In this document: positions 9,262-21,353 of the stretch, one piece after another
Numbering within the stretch: the first letter of the stretch is position 1
How the letters are laid out: each line of letters starts with the position of its first letter
Assembly: GCA_029204225.1 (NCBI GenBank)
Contig: MU835112.1
Location: 1 to 41,725, forward strand
Direction: 5' to 3'
Length of the DNA: 41,725 nucleotides
From: Diphasiastrum complanatum
Lineage: Eukaryota; Streptophyta; Lycopodiopsida; Lycopodiales; Lycopodiaceae
The notes under the pieces: generated by a model
The model's input: the letters and a program-made list of their open reading frames with translations, nothing else
The model's database searches: none
What the model was told of the DNA's origin: nothing
Made by a program: the position numbers and the translations under genes

Positions 9262-10430
9262 TGCCCCTTCTGACCCACTGGAGCTCTGGAGGAGCATAGA
9301 GCTGCATTCAGTTGAGGATTATGCGCATGAGTTGGGACAACCAATAATGTGCGAGACCATTTCTGTGAGTCGGGCTTTAGTAGAAACAGCTGTTCTTGAT
9401 GTGGAGTCGCACATATAGACAATTGGAAAGTCGTTGGTAAATTTTGGGTTTTGGGTCCCCAATGTCGATTTTGGTTTATCTCCATTGTTTCGCGAGGAGA
9501 TGTTTGTCGACGAGAACCCTTTAGAGGTTGAAGTTGACATTGAGAGATTGAACGTGGATTAGCGAAAGATTTTCGACTGTGTAGTATTTGAGGATGTTGT
9601 TCAGAGAGTGGGTGGAGTGTTTTTTGTAGATGGTCCAGGTGGTACAAGCAAGACGCACCTATATAGTGTCATGTTGTCGTACGTGCGCGCACAAGGGTGA
9701 ATAGCATTGGCTGGTGCATCGCGTGGGATTGTTGCACTGTTTATGAAAGGTGGTAGGACCGCACACTCTCGGTTTAAAATTTCTCCGACGGAATTGAATG
9801 AGAGCTCGACATGCAACATTTCTAAGCAATCTGCGTTTACGCTTTTGATGGCATGTCACCTGATCATTTGGGATGAGGCTCCCATGGCGCCTAAGTATGC
9901 TATAGAGTGTGTAGATCGATCTCTATGAGATATATTGAGTATTGATGCTCCATTTGGAGGAGTTCCAGTTGTTTTCGGGGGTGATTTTTGATAGATTCTA
10001 CAATGGTACCGCATGGTAGTCGGGCGCAGATTGTCAACGCTTCGCTGAAGTGTTCACGTTTGTGGAAACACATGGAGGTGCACAAATTGACAAAGAACAT
10101 GCACGTCATGGGCGTGGAGGGTGGCGATAAGGATGAGTAGTTGAGGTTTGCAGATTATTTGTTGAGTGGGGGAGATGGTCGTGAGCCCACATTTGTGCAT
10201 CGTGATTTGGACCTAATTTCCCTGCTAGAGGGCATGTGCCTAAGGACGCGTGATGTGGGCGAATTGATTTCATTCACATTTCTTGATGTTGCACGACATT
10301 TTAAGGATGATGAGTTTTTGAGGAGTCGTGCAATATTGACCCCATTGAACAAATATGTGGATGAGATCAATGTGAGGCTTGTTGTGAGCAGCTTCCGGGT
10401 GACGTTTTCACTAAAAATATAATAGATTCA
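9262..10430 (+). pseudogene. Helitron Pif1-like helicase part
   Basis: Continuation of the gene at 484-1567. It starts with APSDPLELW, then DIERLNVD(stop)RKIFDCVV leads into the SF1 helicase: Walker A VDGPGGTSKTH (9629-9658; the usual GGTGKT Gly is Ser), GGRTAHSRFKI, the STCNISKQS block, Walker B LIIWDEAPM (about 9859-9885) and PFGGVPVVFGGDF. A one-base deletion near 9995 shifts frame; GSRAQIVNASLKCSRLWKH, FADYLLSGGDGREP and ILTPLNKYVDEIN follow. Similarity fades at FTKNIIDSFF near 10430, so the C-terminal helicase motifs are absent. Stops at 9416, 9560, about 9698, about 9926 and 10138 are mostly explainable as C-to-T changes of CGA or CAG codons. Pif1-type helicase unwinds the donor strand in rolling-circle transposition. 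Confidence 0.9.
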
Positions 10431-10689
10431 TTTTTTTAAATTTTATGTATGTGGAATGTTTTCCTTTCTTGATTGATTTGCACTCAACTCAATGTTGTTC
10501 CCATACTAATGCATCTTTCACACATTTTTCATAGTAAATATGTGGTTTTACTTATATTCTACACATAGAATGGCTTTACATGTTTGTACGCATAAATAGC
10601 TCAAAGTGGCTAATCTTTTGAAGTTTGCATTGCATGTGATTGTAAACCACATTTTAAATTTTTTGAAATTCAGAGCATGGTCTTCTGAA
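10431..10689. other. AT-rich sequence, nothing recognised
   Basis: Follows the broken helicase. No further Helitron coding motif and no CTRR-plus-hairpin Helitron terminus was seen here. Confidence 0.5.
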
Positions 10690-10880
10690 ATGTACGTATA
10701 GAACATACACATACATGTACACACATTCTCACACATACGCATACATGTACACATTGCACATGCACATGCATGTACATACACATACATGTACACATGCACA
10801 CACACATGCACACTCTCACTCATACATGAACCCTCTCACTCATACATATACGCATGCATAGATATATGCACTCTCATGAA
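10690..10880. repeat. Degenerate (CA)n/ACATGTACAC repeat
   Basis: About 190 bp of interspersed CACATGTACACA, CATACATG and TCTCACTC units, an imperfect microsatellite. Confidence 0.8.
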
Positions 10881-11003
10881 TACACACACATACATATTAG
10901 ATATTTGAGATTCGAGATGCAAGATGTGTGAGATCGGCCATGATTCAAATCATTGACCACCACCTAGATCGGCCTCCATTGCCCGTCAACGATGGGCACT
11001 CTT

Positions 11004-11008
<5 letters not shown>

Positions 11009-11050
<42 letters not shown>

Positions 11051-11067
11051 CAGTAAATATATATGAG

Positions 11068-11123
<56 letters not shown>

Positions 11124-11126
11124 CAC
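11009..11126. repeat. (GT)n followed by (TA)n microsatellites
   Basis: A GT run at 11009-11036 changes to TATATA, then after a short unique stretch a TA run spans about 11069-11126 with one interruption at 11111. Confidence 0.92.
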
Positions 11127-11161
11127 TTAAAAAACAAAATTACATAATTAAGATTACATAT

Positions 11162-11284
<123 letters not shown>

Positions 11285-11542
11285 TTCACACACGAGCTAA
11301 AAGAGTTTAAATTTTTTTACCATTTGTCGAAAACATGAAATTCAAGGAGGTTGCAAAATTTTTGAAATCTAAAAAATTCAAAGCAATGTAAATTTTTTGG
11401 TAGGTGATAGGGTTATCATAGATGGGCTGTGTTAAAAACCCACAGTATGTTATGGGATTATACAATTCTACCACATGTCGCTGTTACATATCAACATATT
11501 TCTTCTATACAAATATGGTTTTCGATTTTTTTGACAGCCCCC
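11285..11542. other. AT-rich flank, nothing recognised
   Basis: No coding similarity; it is the left genomic flank of Copia-1 and ends in a run of C before the LTR. Confidence 0.45.
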
Positions 11543-12824
<1,282 letters not shown>

Positions 12825-12836
12825 CTTCCCCTTAAT
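12825..12836 (-). promoter_or_regulatory. Copia-1 polypurine tract
   Basis: On the minus strand TTAAGGGGAAG directly precedes the LTR start TGTTGCATT. The pol gene ends just before it, as usual for Copia. Confidence 0.8.
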
Positions 12837-13440
12837 CTGAATCCTTGAATGCCTTGACCTTCAAACCAAGTTCTACACAAAATCTTTTGTGTGCTTCCAA
12901 ACTGAATGCTTTGGTAAAAATATCTGTTGTCATATCTTGCATTCTACAATACTGCAATCTGATCTCTTCGTTGAGAACTTTGCTTCTGACGAAATGATAC
13001 TTCAGTTCAATGTGCTTAGTCCTAGAATGAAATCTAGGGTTGGCTGATAAAGCAATGACACTTTGAATATCACAAAATAATGTCGTTGGAGCTCATTGAT
13101 TCAGACCGATATCTAAGAGTAAGTTTCTAAACCGAATTGCTTCCTTTCTAGCTTAAGAGGCTACAATATACTCTGATTCAGTGGAAGATAGAGCTATCAA
13201 AGATTGCTTGCGACTGTTCCAAGAAATTGGACCATTGTTGAGGAAGAATGTAAATCCGGAAGTGGATTTACGAGTGTCTACATCTCCTTCCCAACTTGCA
13301 TCTGTGTAACCACTGAGTAAATTAGATTTGTCGTTGCCGACTGCTCCATAACAAATGCAAAAGTCCATAGTATCTCGAAGATATCTCATGACTCTGATAA
13401 GAGCCTTCCAATGTGTTACACCAAGATTAGTCACAAACTG
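12836..13440 (-). pseudogene. Copia-1 RNase H
   Basis: Minus-strand landmarks in order: VMRYLRDTMDFCICYG, LLSGYTDASWEGDVDTRKSTSGF (first Asp in TDASW), GPISWNSRKQSLIALSSTESEYI (Glu), then a stop, ARKEAIRFRNLL, LFCDIQSVIALSANPRFHSRTKHIELKYHFVR (Asp and His), and the pol terminus DIFTKAFSLEAHKRF. Stops separate the blocks, for example at the TAAG before ARKEAI. Confidence 0.85.
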
Positions 13441-14560
13441 ACTGAGAGAGCTGACTACAAATGTCTGGCCTGGTACAGATCATGGCGTACATAAGAGATC
13501 CTATAATAGAATGGTAAGGATACTCATGCATCTGCTGCTTTTCATGAATTGTTTGGGGACACTGGTCCTTTGACAATTTAAAACCTGGTTTCATTGGTGA
13601 GAGAGCTAACTTGCAATTAATCAGATTATATCTGACTAACATGTTGTAGATGTACCTCTGTTGTGTAATGTATACCAAGACAAAAATGAGCTTCACCCAG
13701 ATTGGTCATGTCGAATTCGAAAGATAGCATTGTCTTGGCCTCTTTTATCAGATCCGTACTGTTGTCCACGTATAAAGTGATAATGAGAAAGACTGCTGCA
13801 TTGCTTTGAAGTAAACATTTGAATCTGAAGAGCTAGGTGTGTAGCCATGATCAATAAAGAAAGTATTGATCCTTTGAAACCATGCTCGAGCAGATTGCTT
13901 CAAGCCATAAAGTGCCTTATGGAGTTTACGCACATGATTGTGTTTACCCTCGATAATATAACCTTTGGGTTGCACTATGTAAATGTTTTCTTCGATAACT
14001 CCATTGAGATATGTTGTCTATACATTTATTTGATGTCTTTCCAAATCTGCTACAGTGGCAAATGATAACAAAAGTCAAATAGAAGAATGCTTGACTACTG
14101 GACTGAAGGTCTCAGTGTAATCGACGTTGTATAGCTGAGAAAATCCTCTGGCAAGAAGTCGTGCCTTTCTCCTATTGATGCTTCCATCTACATTGTAATT
14201 CACTTTGAAAATTCATTTGCAATCAGCTACATTTCTGCTAGCAGGTAATTTGACAATTGTCCATGTCTGGTTTTTGATAAGAAATGAATACTCTTTATCC
14301 ATAGCTTCTTTCCAGAGATCTGAATCAGGCTTATTGAGTGCCTCTTGGACAGGCGTTGGTTCCTGAACAAGATAGGCTGCAGACTTGTTGATATACCTTG
14401 ATGATCTTTTGGGTAATAGAGGAAGTTGATCGTTTCCATCATACTATAGTTGTTGATCTGCAACTTCATCATCTTTCGATTCACCGTTGATTTGTTGTTT
14501 GTCAAAAGTAGAAGAGCTTGGAGCTACAATGAGAATAGTCGACTAAGGAATTGGAAAGTT
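13441..14560 (-). pseudogene. Copia-1 reverse transcriptase
   Basis: Minus-strand blocks: EPTPVQEALNKPDSDLWKEAM (RT start), ARGFSQ.YNVDYTETFSPV, GYIIEGKHNHVRKLHKALYGLKQSARAW (13975 leftward), the active-site box near 13760-13780 reading ITLYVDN instead of YVDD, and MKPGFKLSKDQ with SIIGSLMYAMICTRPDIC. The second catalytic Asp is replaced by Asn and there are several frameshifts, so the enzyme is dead. Confidence 0.82.
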
Positions 14561-15545
14561 CAATGTGTCAGGAGAATCTGAAAGGTCAGCTACATGGGGA
14601 CTGTCTTTTCCTTTGAGGTCTTGAAACTGATCTTCGATGAAGATGACATCCCGGCTAGTGAATATATTTGACTCCATGGGATCGAACAACTTGTAGGCTT
14701 GATCTCAAGTAGTGTAGCTGATGAAAACACATTTGATACTCTGGAAGTTGAGTTTCTTCCTGAGATCATGAGGAATTTGTGCAAAAGCTATACATCCAAA
14801 AACTCGTAAGTTTGATAAAGAAGGTTTGGTACTTATCCAAACTTCGAATGGTGTTTTGTCTGAGAGACCTTTAGTAGGACATCTGTTCTGAATATAGGTC
14901 TGTGAAATAGCTTCAGCCCAGAAGCACTTCGGAAGTGTCACATGTGATAAGATGCACTTTGCCGATTCAACTAAGATTCTGTTCTTTCTCTCAACAAGGC
15001 CATTTGACTGAGGCGAATAGGAGTAATGTATTGTTGTTCAATGTCGTTTTAAGGCAATACTCCTTGAATTTGGTGGAGATGTATTATCCCCCATAATCTG
15101 ACCTCAGTGCTTTGATTCGTTTGCCAGTTTGATTCTTAGCACACTCTTTAAATTGTCTGAATTTGATGAAAGTCTCTGATTTCTGTTTAATGAAATAAAC
15201 AGCTATTCTTTTGGAGAATTCATCAATAAAAGAAATGAAATACTTTGCATCAAGCAATAAAGGAGTTTGCATAGGTCCACATATATCTATATGAACAACA
15301 TCTAACAGACCTTTTGCTGCATGCCTATGGTTTGATCTAAAAGAAATCCAAGCTTGTTTTCCAAAGATGTAGCTATGGCAGATAGGGAGATCGACTGGCC
15401 TGACTAAACTTAGAATAACAATGTGCCAATCTGTATAAGTATCCATGCCTCTTGCCGAGTGCAAGGATCTTATTACTCCTATCGATAATTCTGCATTGAT
15501 CAGACTCAAACTCTACCTTATGACCTAAATCTGTAATTTTACTTA
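14561..15545 (-). pseudogene. Copia-1 integrase
   Basis: Minus-strand blocks: GLLDVVHIDICGPMQTPLL (first catalytic Asp), YFISFIDEFSKR, KRIKALRSDYGG (second Asp), then an interrupted stretch (about 14940-15080), CFWAEAISQTYIQNRCPTK, and the conserved C-terminal PSLSNLRVFGCIAFAQIP to KCVFISYTT. Stops lie in the HHCC region and after DYGG. It joins cDNA to host DNA in active relatives. Confidence 0.85.
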
Positions 15546-15830
15546 CTAATAACAGATTTGTAGAGAGTTTAGGAACATATAAGGCCTTTGATTATGCTGG
15601 AATCGCAATCTTACAGTACCTTCACCTTCAATGGTATGAGTACTACTGTCACTAAGATGAACAAATTTTTTCGTGATGTAAGGCGTGTAGGAGTTGAAAA
15701 TGTCACATTGATTGGTCATGTGTTGAGTTGCTCCAGAATCCAGAAACCATGAATCATTCAAAAATGCGCTTTGATCTTTGACCATGAATGCGCCTTCATC
15801 CACTTCGACCTGGGAAAATGATGAAACTGT
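15546..15830 (-). pseudogene. Copia-1 aspartic protease
   Basis: Minus-strand reading contains SWFLDSGATQHMTNQCD, the Copia protease active site (DSGAT). The core following it (KKFVHLSDSSTHTIEGEGT) is continuous for about 80 codons, making this the best-kept pol domain of the copy. Confidence 0.85.
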
Positions 15831-16639
15831 GTTTGATTGTTGATCAGGTTGTTTGGCTGCATGCTTTGCTTAGAGAATTTGGCCATCCTTGATCTCATGG
15901 TTATTGCGCTTGCAATACATGTAAAACATCTTCTTCTTAGACTGTGGATTTGATGATTGTTCTTGACTTTGAGTTTGTTTTTTATTCGTTGCAGCCGTTT
16001 TGGAGCTTTTTTGCTTCTGTCACTTAGAGCCTTTGTTGACATATAGATCCTGAGAGGAGGAAGTAGACAAAGTGTCTTGACGTTTTTTATTGTCTTCTTG
16101 TAGCAACATAGTGATAACTCTAGTAAGTGTTAATCTAAGTGTGTCGATACGACCTAGTTCTCATATGTAGAGGGCAAGCTTGAAAGCAATGTCATAATTG
16201 CGTCTTGATCGTCTATGACTGATCCAACAATGGCCATCTGTTGCAAGAGATTCTTAAACTGGTTAATGTGACTCTGAAGAGGATCGCCATTAGACATCTT
16301 GAATGTGAAGAATTTTCTTTGTAGATGTAACTTAGTAGTTACGTCCCTCACGTCATATAGTGAGTTCAGGATGTCCCAAACGTCTTTTGAAGTTTTAGCT
16401 TCAGCTATGTGTCCAATCTGTGTATCTGATATATTGAGGATAATAAGCATGAAAGCTTTACCATCCTTCAATTTCCACTTTGAGTCTACTGTGTCGTCTT
16501 CAGATTTTACTTCTGTACCTATAATAACATCCCATAACTCGTTGGCGATTAGAAAGGTCATCATCTTAAATTTTCACAAATGATAATTGGATCCATTTAG
16601 CTTGTCTGCAATAAGACCAACTTTACTTTGAGAATCCAT
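15831..16639 (-). pseudogene. Copia-1 gag
   Basis: Minus-strand gag from an ATG at 16639. The start reads ...ADKLNGSNYHL then TGA, where Trp is expected (NYxxWK), then KFKMMTFLIANELWDVI. The central UBN2/gag domain at 16154-16564 is open: SKDVWDILNSLYDVRDVTTK and FKNLLQQMAIVGSVIDDQD. Towards 15900 a degraded zinc knuckle is visible (YCKRNNHEIKDG, with Cys losses). Gag forms the particle that packages the RNA. A stop lies at STYEN* and frames change beyond it. Confidence 0.85.
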
Positions 16640-16961
16640 ATGGAACTTAGTTTGTCGATTATATCAATGACGCTAAGATGTAGTAATGCCAACAAGAGGA
16701 AATCAATTTTTTGATACTAAAAGGTTGAAAGGAACTGAAGAATATGATATCAATTTGATATCTTGAAAGATATCAAGTATTAGAGCTTTTGTTCTGATAT
16801 CGAAATAGTATCAATAGGCCCTGACAGAGATCACATGTTTGATACCGAGGTGGTTCAGATAAAGGAAATAGTGATCTAGCACTGATACTATGATAGAATC
16901 TATGATATCATGTAGGTATGCTCTGATACCATGTCAATATCAGATAAAGAAGTAGTGATAC
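16640..16961 (-). other. Copia-1 leader with repeated GATATC/GATACC units
   Basis: Untranslated leader between primer site and gag. About 14 GATATC, GATACC or GATACT hexamers occur in 290 bp, and the primer-site sequence CTCTGATACCATGTC (16964-16978) is repeated exactly at 16921-16935. Confidence 0.7.
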
Positions 16962-16974
16962 CACTCTGATACCA
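16962..16974 (-). promoter_or_regulatory. Copia-1 primer-binding site (initiator tRNA-Met)
   Basis: Minus strand TGGTATCAGAGTG directly after the LTR end CCGACA. TGGTATCAGAG is the standard plant Copia site complementary to the 3' end of initiator tRNA-Met. Confidence 0.92.
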
Positions 16975-18114
16975 TGTCGGAACGAGGTGTGTAAAAGATA
17001 GGTCGAACTCAAAAAGAAACAAACTCGAACGAAAATAATTCAGACGTCTAGAAAGAAAACTTTTTGTGCATAGTAGAATAAACTATCTTTCTCTTTGTCT
17101 ATGCATGCCACTACGCCTATCAATTTCAAAAAAAACAATAGTGATAGAAATCACATTTGATCTTATAGTAACTAACTTTGGAATCATCAATACTACATGC
17201 AATGAATTATCAGACAAATAAATTGTCGCGAATTACTAGACAAATAATTAGTTGCGAAGAACTACAGAAACGCATACATTATGAGATGAAGTTGAACACA
17301 ATAAAAGATAGTACTGATTCAGTATGAAAATGAAACAAAAGTAAATGAGTACAATAAGTTGCGGATCGAAGCCTCGTACTCTATGCTATCTCTGAGCGGC
17401 TAGAAATAAAAGTCTGAATTAAGCGCAATGCTTATAAGCAGTAAGCGCAATAGCAATCTCTAAAACAACTCCAAGAAGTGAGCTAGAATGCTCAAGAGTA
17501 TTCAAGCTTGCAGGCTTGAGAGAGAGAGAGCTAACTATTCAAATGCTTCTTCATTGATAATGTATGAATATGAACAACTACATATACTAAGCAATTAGGT
17601 CGTCATATGCGATCGCCAGTTGGCTGGTGTCCGCTGGCATCCATCCAGTTCCTTCTCAGAAATTGATTGCTGATAAGGGATGGAAAATGGCTGTAAATAG
17701 TTTGTTTTCATAAATGAACCAAAACTATCACTCTACAGAAATGAACTAAAATTGCCACAGCCGAAGGTGTCACAAAAAAAGCGACAGTGTCAGCATTTTG
17801 CGAAAAACCCAACAATGTCCTTAAATCTGATTTAGGGTTGCCCCACACATTGCCAAAGTCATTTCCTTAACATTTGAGGCACTTTGCAAAATGCAAAAAA
17901 TGCGACACTGCATATTTACTCGCAATTCTTGACAAGCAAAAAATGCTTAAAAGACAATAATGTTGTCAAACTCCATGTATTTCTACAGACTATGTATAAA
18001 CACTTGTGATTCTACAGACTGTATAAAAACACAAAAAAACTCACAGAACTGGATAAACAAAGGATGAAGATTAAAACCGATTAGTCGATTAGTAAGAAGG
18101 AGAATAATCCAAAC
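16975..18114 (-). repeat. Copia-1 5' LTR (right copy, 1140 bp)
   Basis: Starts TGTCGGAACGAGG on the plus strand and ends near AATCCAAAC (partner: AATGCAACA), so its outer end has mutated. It has its own small indels, for example extra bases around 17369-17385 and loss of about 25 bp near 17205 compared with the left copy. Confidence 0.88.
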
Positions 18115-18854
18115 CTCCCACTAATTCCATTTCCGCCGTAGGCTAAGTTAGTTGAGAAAGATTTAGAGACAACTACTACAATGTAAAAATGTGAATAGAG
18201 CAAAATAAGCAACGTATATATAGAGGCTTGCCATGTCATCAATCCAAGATAGATGCATAAACTGAATCGAAGTTTAAAAATGGATTGATGACATGGAAGA
18301 GACAAAATAGAAAATAGATCTTTGTCACTAGGATGGATGAGCTGTATCACTAGATATGAACACAGATTGCTGAGTTAACACCAAGGAGTCAAAACAAAAT
18401 GTTTTAATATGGATTGATGACCTGGACAAAGGCCATCGAAACTAGTGATCCCGAGTCACCTGACCATGTACTTAATGTATAGCTGTCATTATGTCATTGT
18501 AGTTCAACTACTCCATGAGTACAACAAAGTACTTAGTTACATGACAAACATTTATTGTAATAAGGTACATAGATCTGGTGTATAAATACACCTCCATCAC
18601 ATACTCTATTTGACGCTCCGTCCATGAGATGAATGATTTTGAGCCTCCAAGTTATGCCACCATTCTGGTTGTAACTCATTGTTGTGCTTCAGTATAATAT
18701 AGCAGCAATACACTTTTCTCTCTGTGTATAACGTAGATTAATGTTTATTGCACATTATTTGAATGCACTTCGCTTCTGTTCGATCACGCTCGTTTACTCA
18801 ATCTGATCAAAACACGAATTCGGTGTCCATCGCTGCTTTCCACTAGTCAGCATT
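18115..18854 (+). other. Promoter-bearing repeat fragment, probably a partial LTR
   Basis: No gene. Two plant-type TATA boxes lie on the plus strand: TATATATAGAGGC near 18215 and TATAAATA at 18581-18588, the latter followed by a CT/CA-rich start-like region. An inverted repeat is at 18231-18246 and 18281-18296, with a third near copy at 18410-18425. The promoter layout suggests a truncated LTR of an unidentified element. It joins Copia-2 inside the RT gene at about 18855. Confidence 0.35.
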
Positions 18855-19960
18855 AGGTTAGACATAGCCTCAAAAATGGTGGTTGGTTCCTGCACAAAGT
18901 AGCTGGCCAGATCATCCATAAATCTAGATGGAGGCTATCTGGATCTATTCAACCTTCTAGGTTGAACTTTGGTCCTCTAATGTGGGTTGACTCAATGAGG
19001 TTTTGACTCATTGTCTGAGTCAATGTCACTATTCTATAGTTGAATCCCTAAATCAAAATTTGGTTGCTCGATCCTTGGGTCAGATTTATCAGAGTTTGTG
19101 GGCGATGAATCAGTCTTACAAAAATTACATTTCTATTGGTGAATGCCTTCTCGGCATCCAAATTGTAGAACTTGTATGCCTTGTGGTCTCGGGAATAGCT
19201 AATGAAAATCATTTTCCTGCTCTTGTCATCCAGCTTTCTTCTTACATCTTCAGAGATCTGAGTGAAAGCGATGCATCCAAACACTCGAATATTTTTGAGT
19301 GATGGTTTCAATTATATGCACACCTCATAAGGTGTCTTGCCATTCAAGGCTTTGGTGATGAATCAATTTTGCAAACAAGAAGCTGTACTAACAGCTTCTG
19401 CCCAGAATTTATTTGGAAGAGAGGCATGGGCCAGCATGCTCTTGGCACTTTTGATGAGTGTCTGATTCTTCCATTTAGCTATACCATTGATCTTAGGTGA
19501 GTAACTGATTGTAACTGGCCTTGCAAAACTTCTTGATTTATGTGGAGATATATTCCCCCCCTCCATCTGTGCATAGAGATTTGATCTTCCTCTAGGTCTG
19601 ATTTTCAACAGATGCCTTGAATTGTTTGAAGAATTTGAATGCTTCGAATTTGTTCTTCAGAAAGTAAGTAGCAGTCCTTCGTGAGAAGTCATCCATGAAG
19701 GTTAGGGAATAGAGAGCTCCCCCTATTGAAGCAATCTGCATCGGGCCACAAATGTTGCTATGTACAAGGTCTAGCAAGCCCTTGGAAATATGAGCTGAGT
19801 CTAAAGTGAAAGGGCTTCTAGCATGCTTGTTGATAATACAGCTTTCACATGGAGCAGTTGGCTTGTTGACAGATGGTAGATCTTGTACTAGACTCTGAGT
19901 AGACATTTGTTGAATACTTTCGAAATTAAGATGGCCAAGTCTGAAATGCCACATCATATT
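18855..19960 (-). pseudogene. Copia-2 integrase and start of RT
   Basis: Minus-strand blocks: MMWHFRLGHLNFESIQQMS with CESCIINKHARSPF (HHCC zinc site), LDLVHSNICGPMQ (catalytic Asp replaced by Asn in HSNICGP), GALYSLTFMDDFSRRT, then a frame change at 19600, SFARPVTISYSPKINGIAKWKNQTL (Glu of the triad replaced by Lys), KFWAEAVSTASCLQN, and the C-terminal KPSLKNIRVFGCIAFTQI to VIFVRL. The end reaches the RT start. Two of the catalytic residues are changed, so it is dead. Confidence 0.82.
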
Positions 19961-20099
19961 AACTGATTCAGAAGTGGCCGTGTGAAGAGCTTGACTATTA
20001 GAAGAGTAGCAGTGGTTGAGTTTGTAAAGATAGTCGCTCCTTCGTTCAAAGGCTAGAACCTTTCAGGATTTTTGAAGAATGGTACAGCCATTTGTATCA

Positions 20100-20416
20100 A
20101 ATTTGACCCTCCGACCTAAATTCATGATTTTGCTAACTGAGAGTAGATTCTTGGTCAGATTTGGAACGTGAAGAACATTGGAACTCGACTTCACCTCTCT
20201 AGAACTCAACTTTGATTGTTCCTCCACGTTCGATTGAATGTGATGAGTTGTCTCTAAGTTGTATAACTCAAGAGTGAGTGAATGACTTTTATAGTCTTTG
20301 AACTAGTCGCAATGGTGAGTCATGTGTTGAGTTGCTCTGAAATCTAGATACCAGGAATTGATATCCTATTGTTCTCAAACTTTGGTCATGAATGCTTTTT
20401 CATTTTCATCTTGTGG
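20100..20416 (-). pseudogene. Copia-2 protease remnant
   Basis: Minus-strand reading SWYLDFRATQHMTHHCD aligns with SWFLDSGATQHMTNQCD of Copia-1, so the catalytic triplet DSG is DFR. A stop follows HHCD. Further leftward only scattered protease-like residues remain before the integrase zinc site. Confidence 0.75.
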
Positions 20417-21209
20417 CTAGATTGAGTGACTGGCCATTGTACTATGTGCTTGTTGGAACTGCTTCTTCTTTTTGTTGTTGTACTTCAAAGTTTGGTAGTC
20501 CTTGATTTCATGGCTAGTCCTCTTACAGTATCTGCATAATAGTTTTTGCACTAGTTGGAATGATATAGAGGTTGAATTCGAACCTGAACTAGAATTTGGT
20601 CCAGACTGCATGTTGCTCTAATCCTGAGCCTGAGGAGGATGCTGATCTTCTGATTTCCTCTTGTAGAAGTAGCAATATTACTCTTGATAGAGTGAGGTGC
20701 TCTTGGGTAGAAATTGCCATTACCCAATTTTTGTAGGCTATAGGTAGACTCGATAATAGAGTCATGAGTGCATCGAAATCTTCTATGACTGAGCCAGTTG
20801 TAGTCATCTGCTCCATAAGACTTTTGAACATGTTGAGATGACTTGAAACACTTTCTACATTAGACATTCTCAAGATGAAAAATTTCTTCCTCAAGTGTAA
20901 CTTAGAAGTCAGATCCTTGATATCATAGAGGGTTGCTAGGATGTCCCATACATCCCTTGTGGTCTGAATAGCACATATGTCGTTGATCTGAGTATTATTG
21001 ATATTGAGGGTGATCATGGCAAATGCTTTGCCATCTCTCAGTCTCCACTTGGTGATGCTGGCTGCATCTCCTTCCGGTTTGAGCTATGTGCCATCAACGA
21101 TGTCCCACAGTTCTTTGGCTAGTAGTATAATCTTCATCTTGAATTTTCAGAGATGGTATTTATCTCCATCGAGTTTGTTAATGAGAGATGAACTAGATGA
21201 TAGATTCAT
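20417..21209 (-). pseudogene. Copia-2 gag
   Basis: From an ATG at 21209 the minus strand reads MNLSSSSSLINKLDGDKYHL, then TGA where Trp is expected, KFKMKIILLAKELWDIVDGT, a second stop, and KPEGDAASITKWRLRDGKAF. The core at 20589-21017 is open for 142 codons (TRDVWDILATLYDIKDLTSK, MFKSLMEQMTTTGSVIEDFD). A zinc knuckle follows in another frame near 20540 (CRYCKRTSHEIKDY, last Cys lost). Confidence 0.85.
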
Positions 21210-21341
21210 TCTGGTTGAACGAGACCATTGGTAGAAACAATGATTGTTGGAATACTGTTGGCTACGCGTTTGCTTGAAAGATGTCTTGATAGATTACGAG
21301 ACTGATAATCTGCAATAGAAATGCAGATTACTGAAATGCCC

Positions 21342-21353
21342 GCTCTGATACCA
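21342..21353 (-). promoter_or_regulatory. Copia-2 primer-binding site
   Basis: Minus strand TGGTATCAGAGCG after the LTR end TTCCGACA, the initiator tRNA-Met type site shared with Copia-1. Confidence 0.9.
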
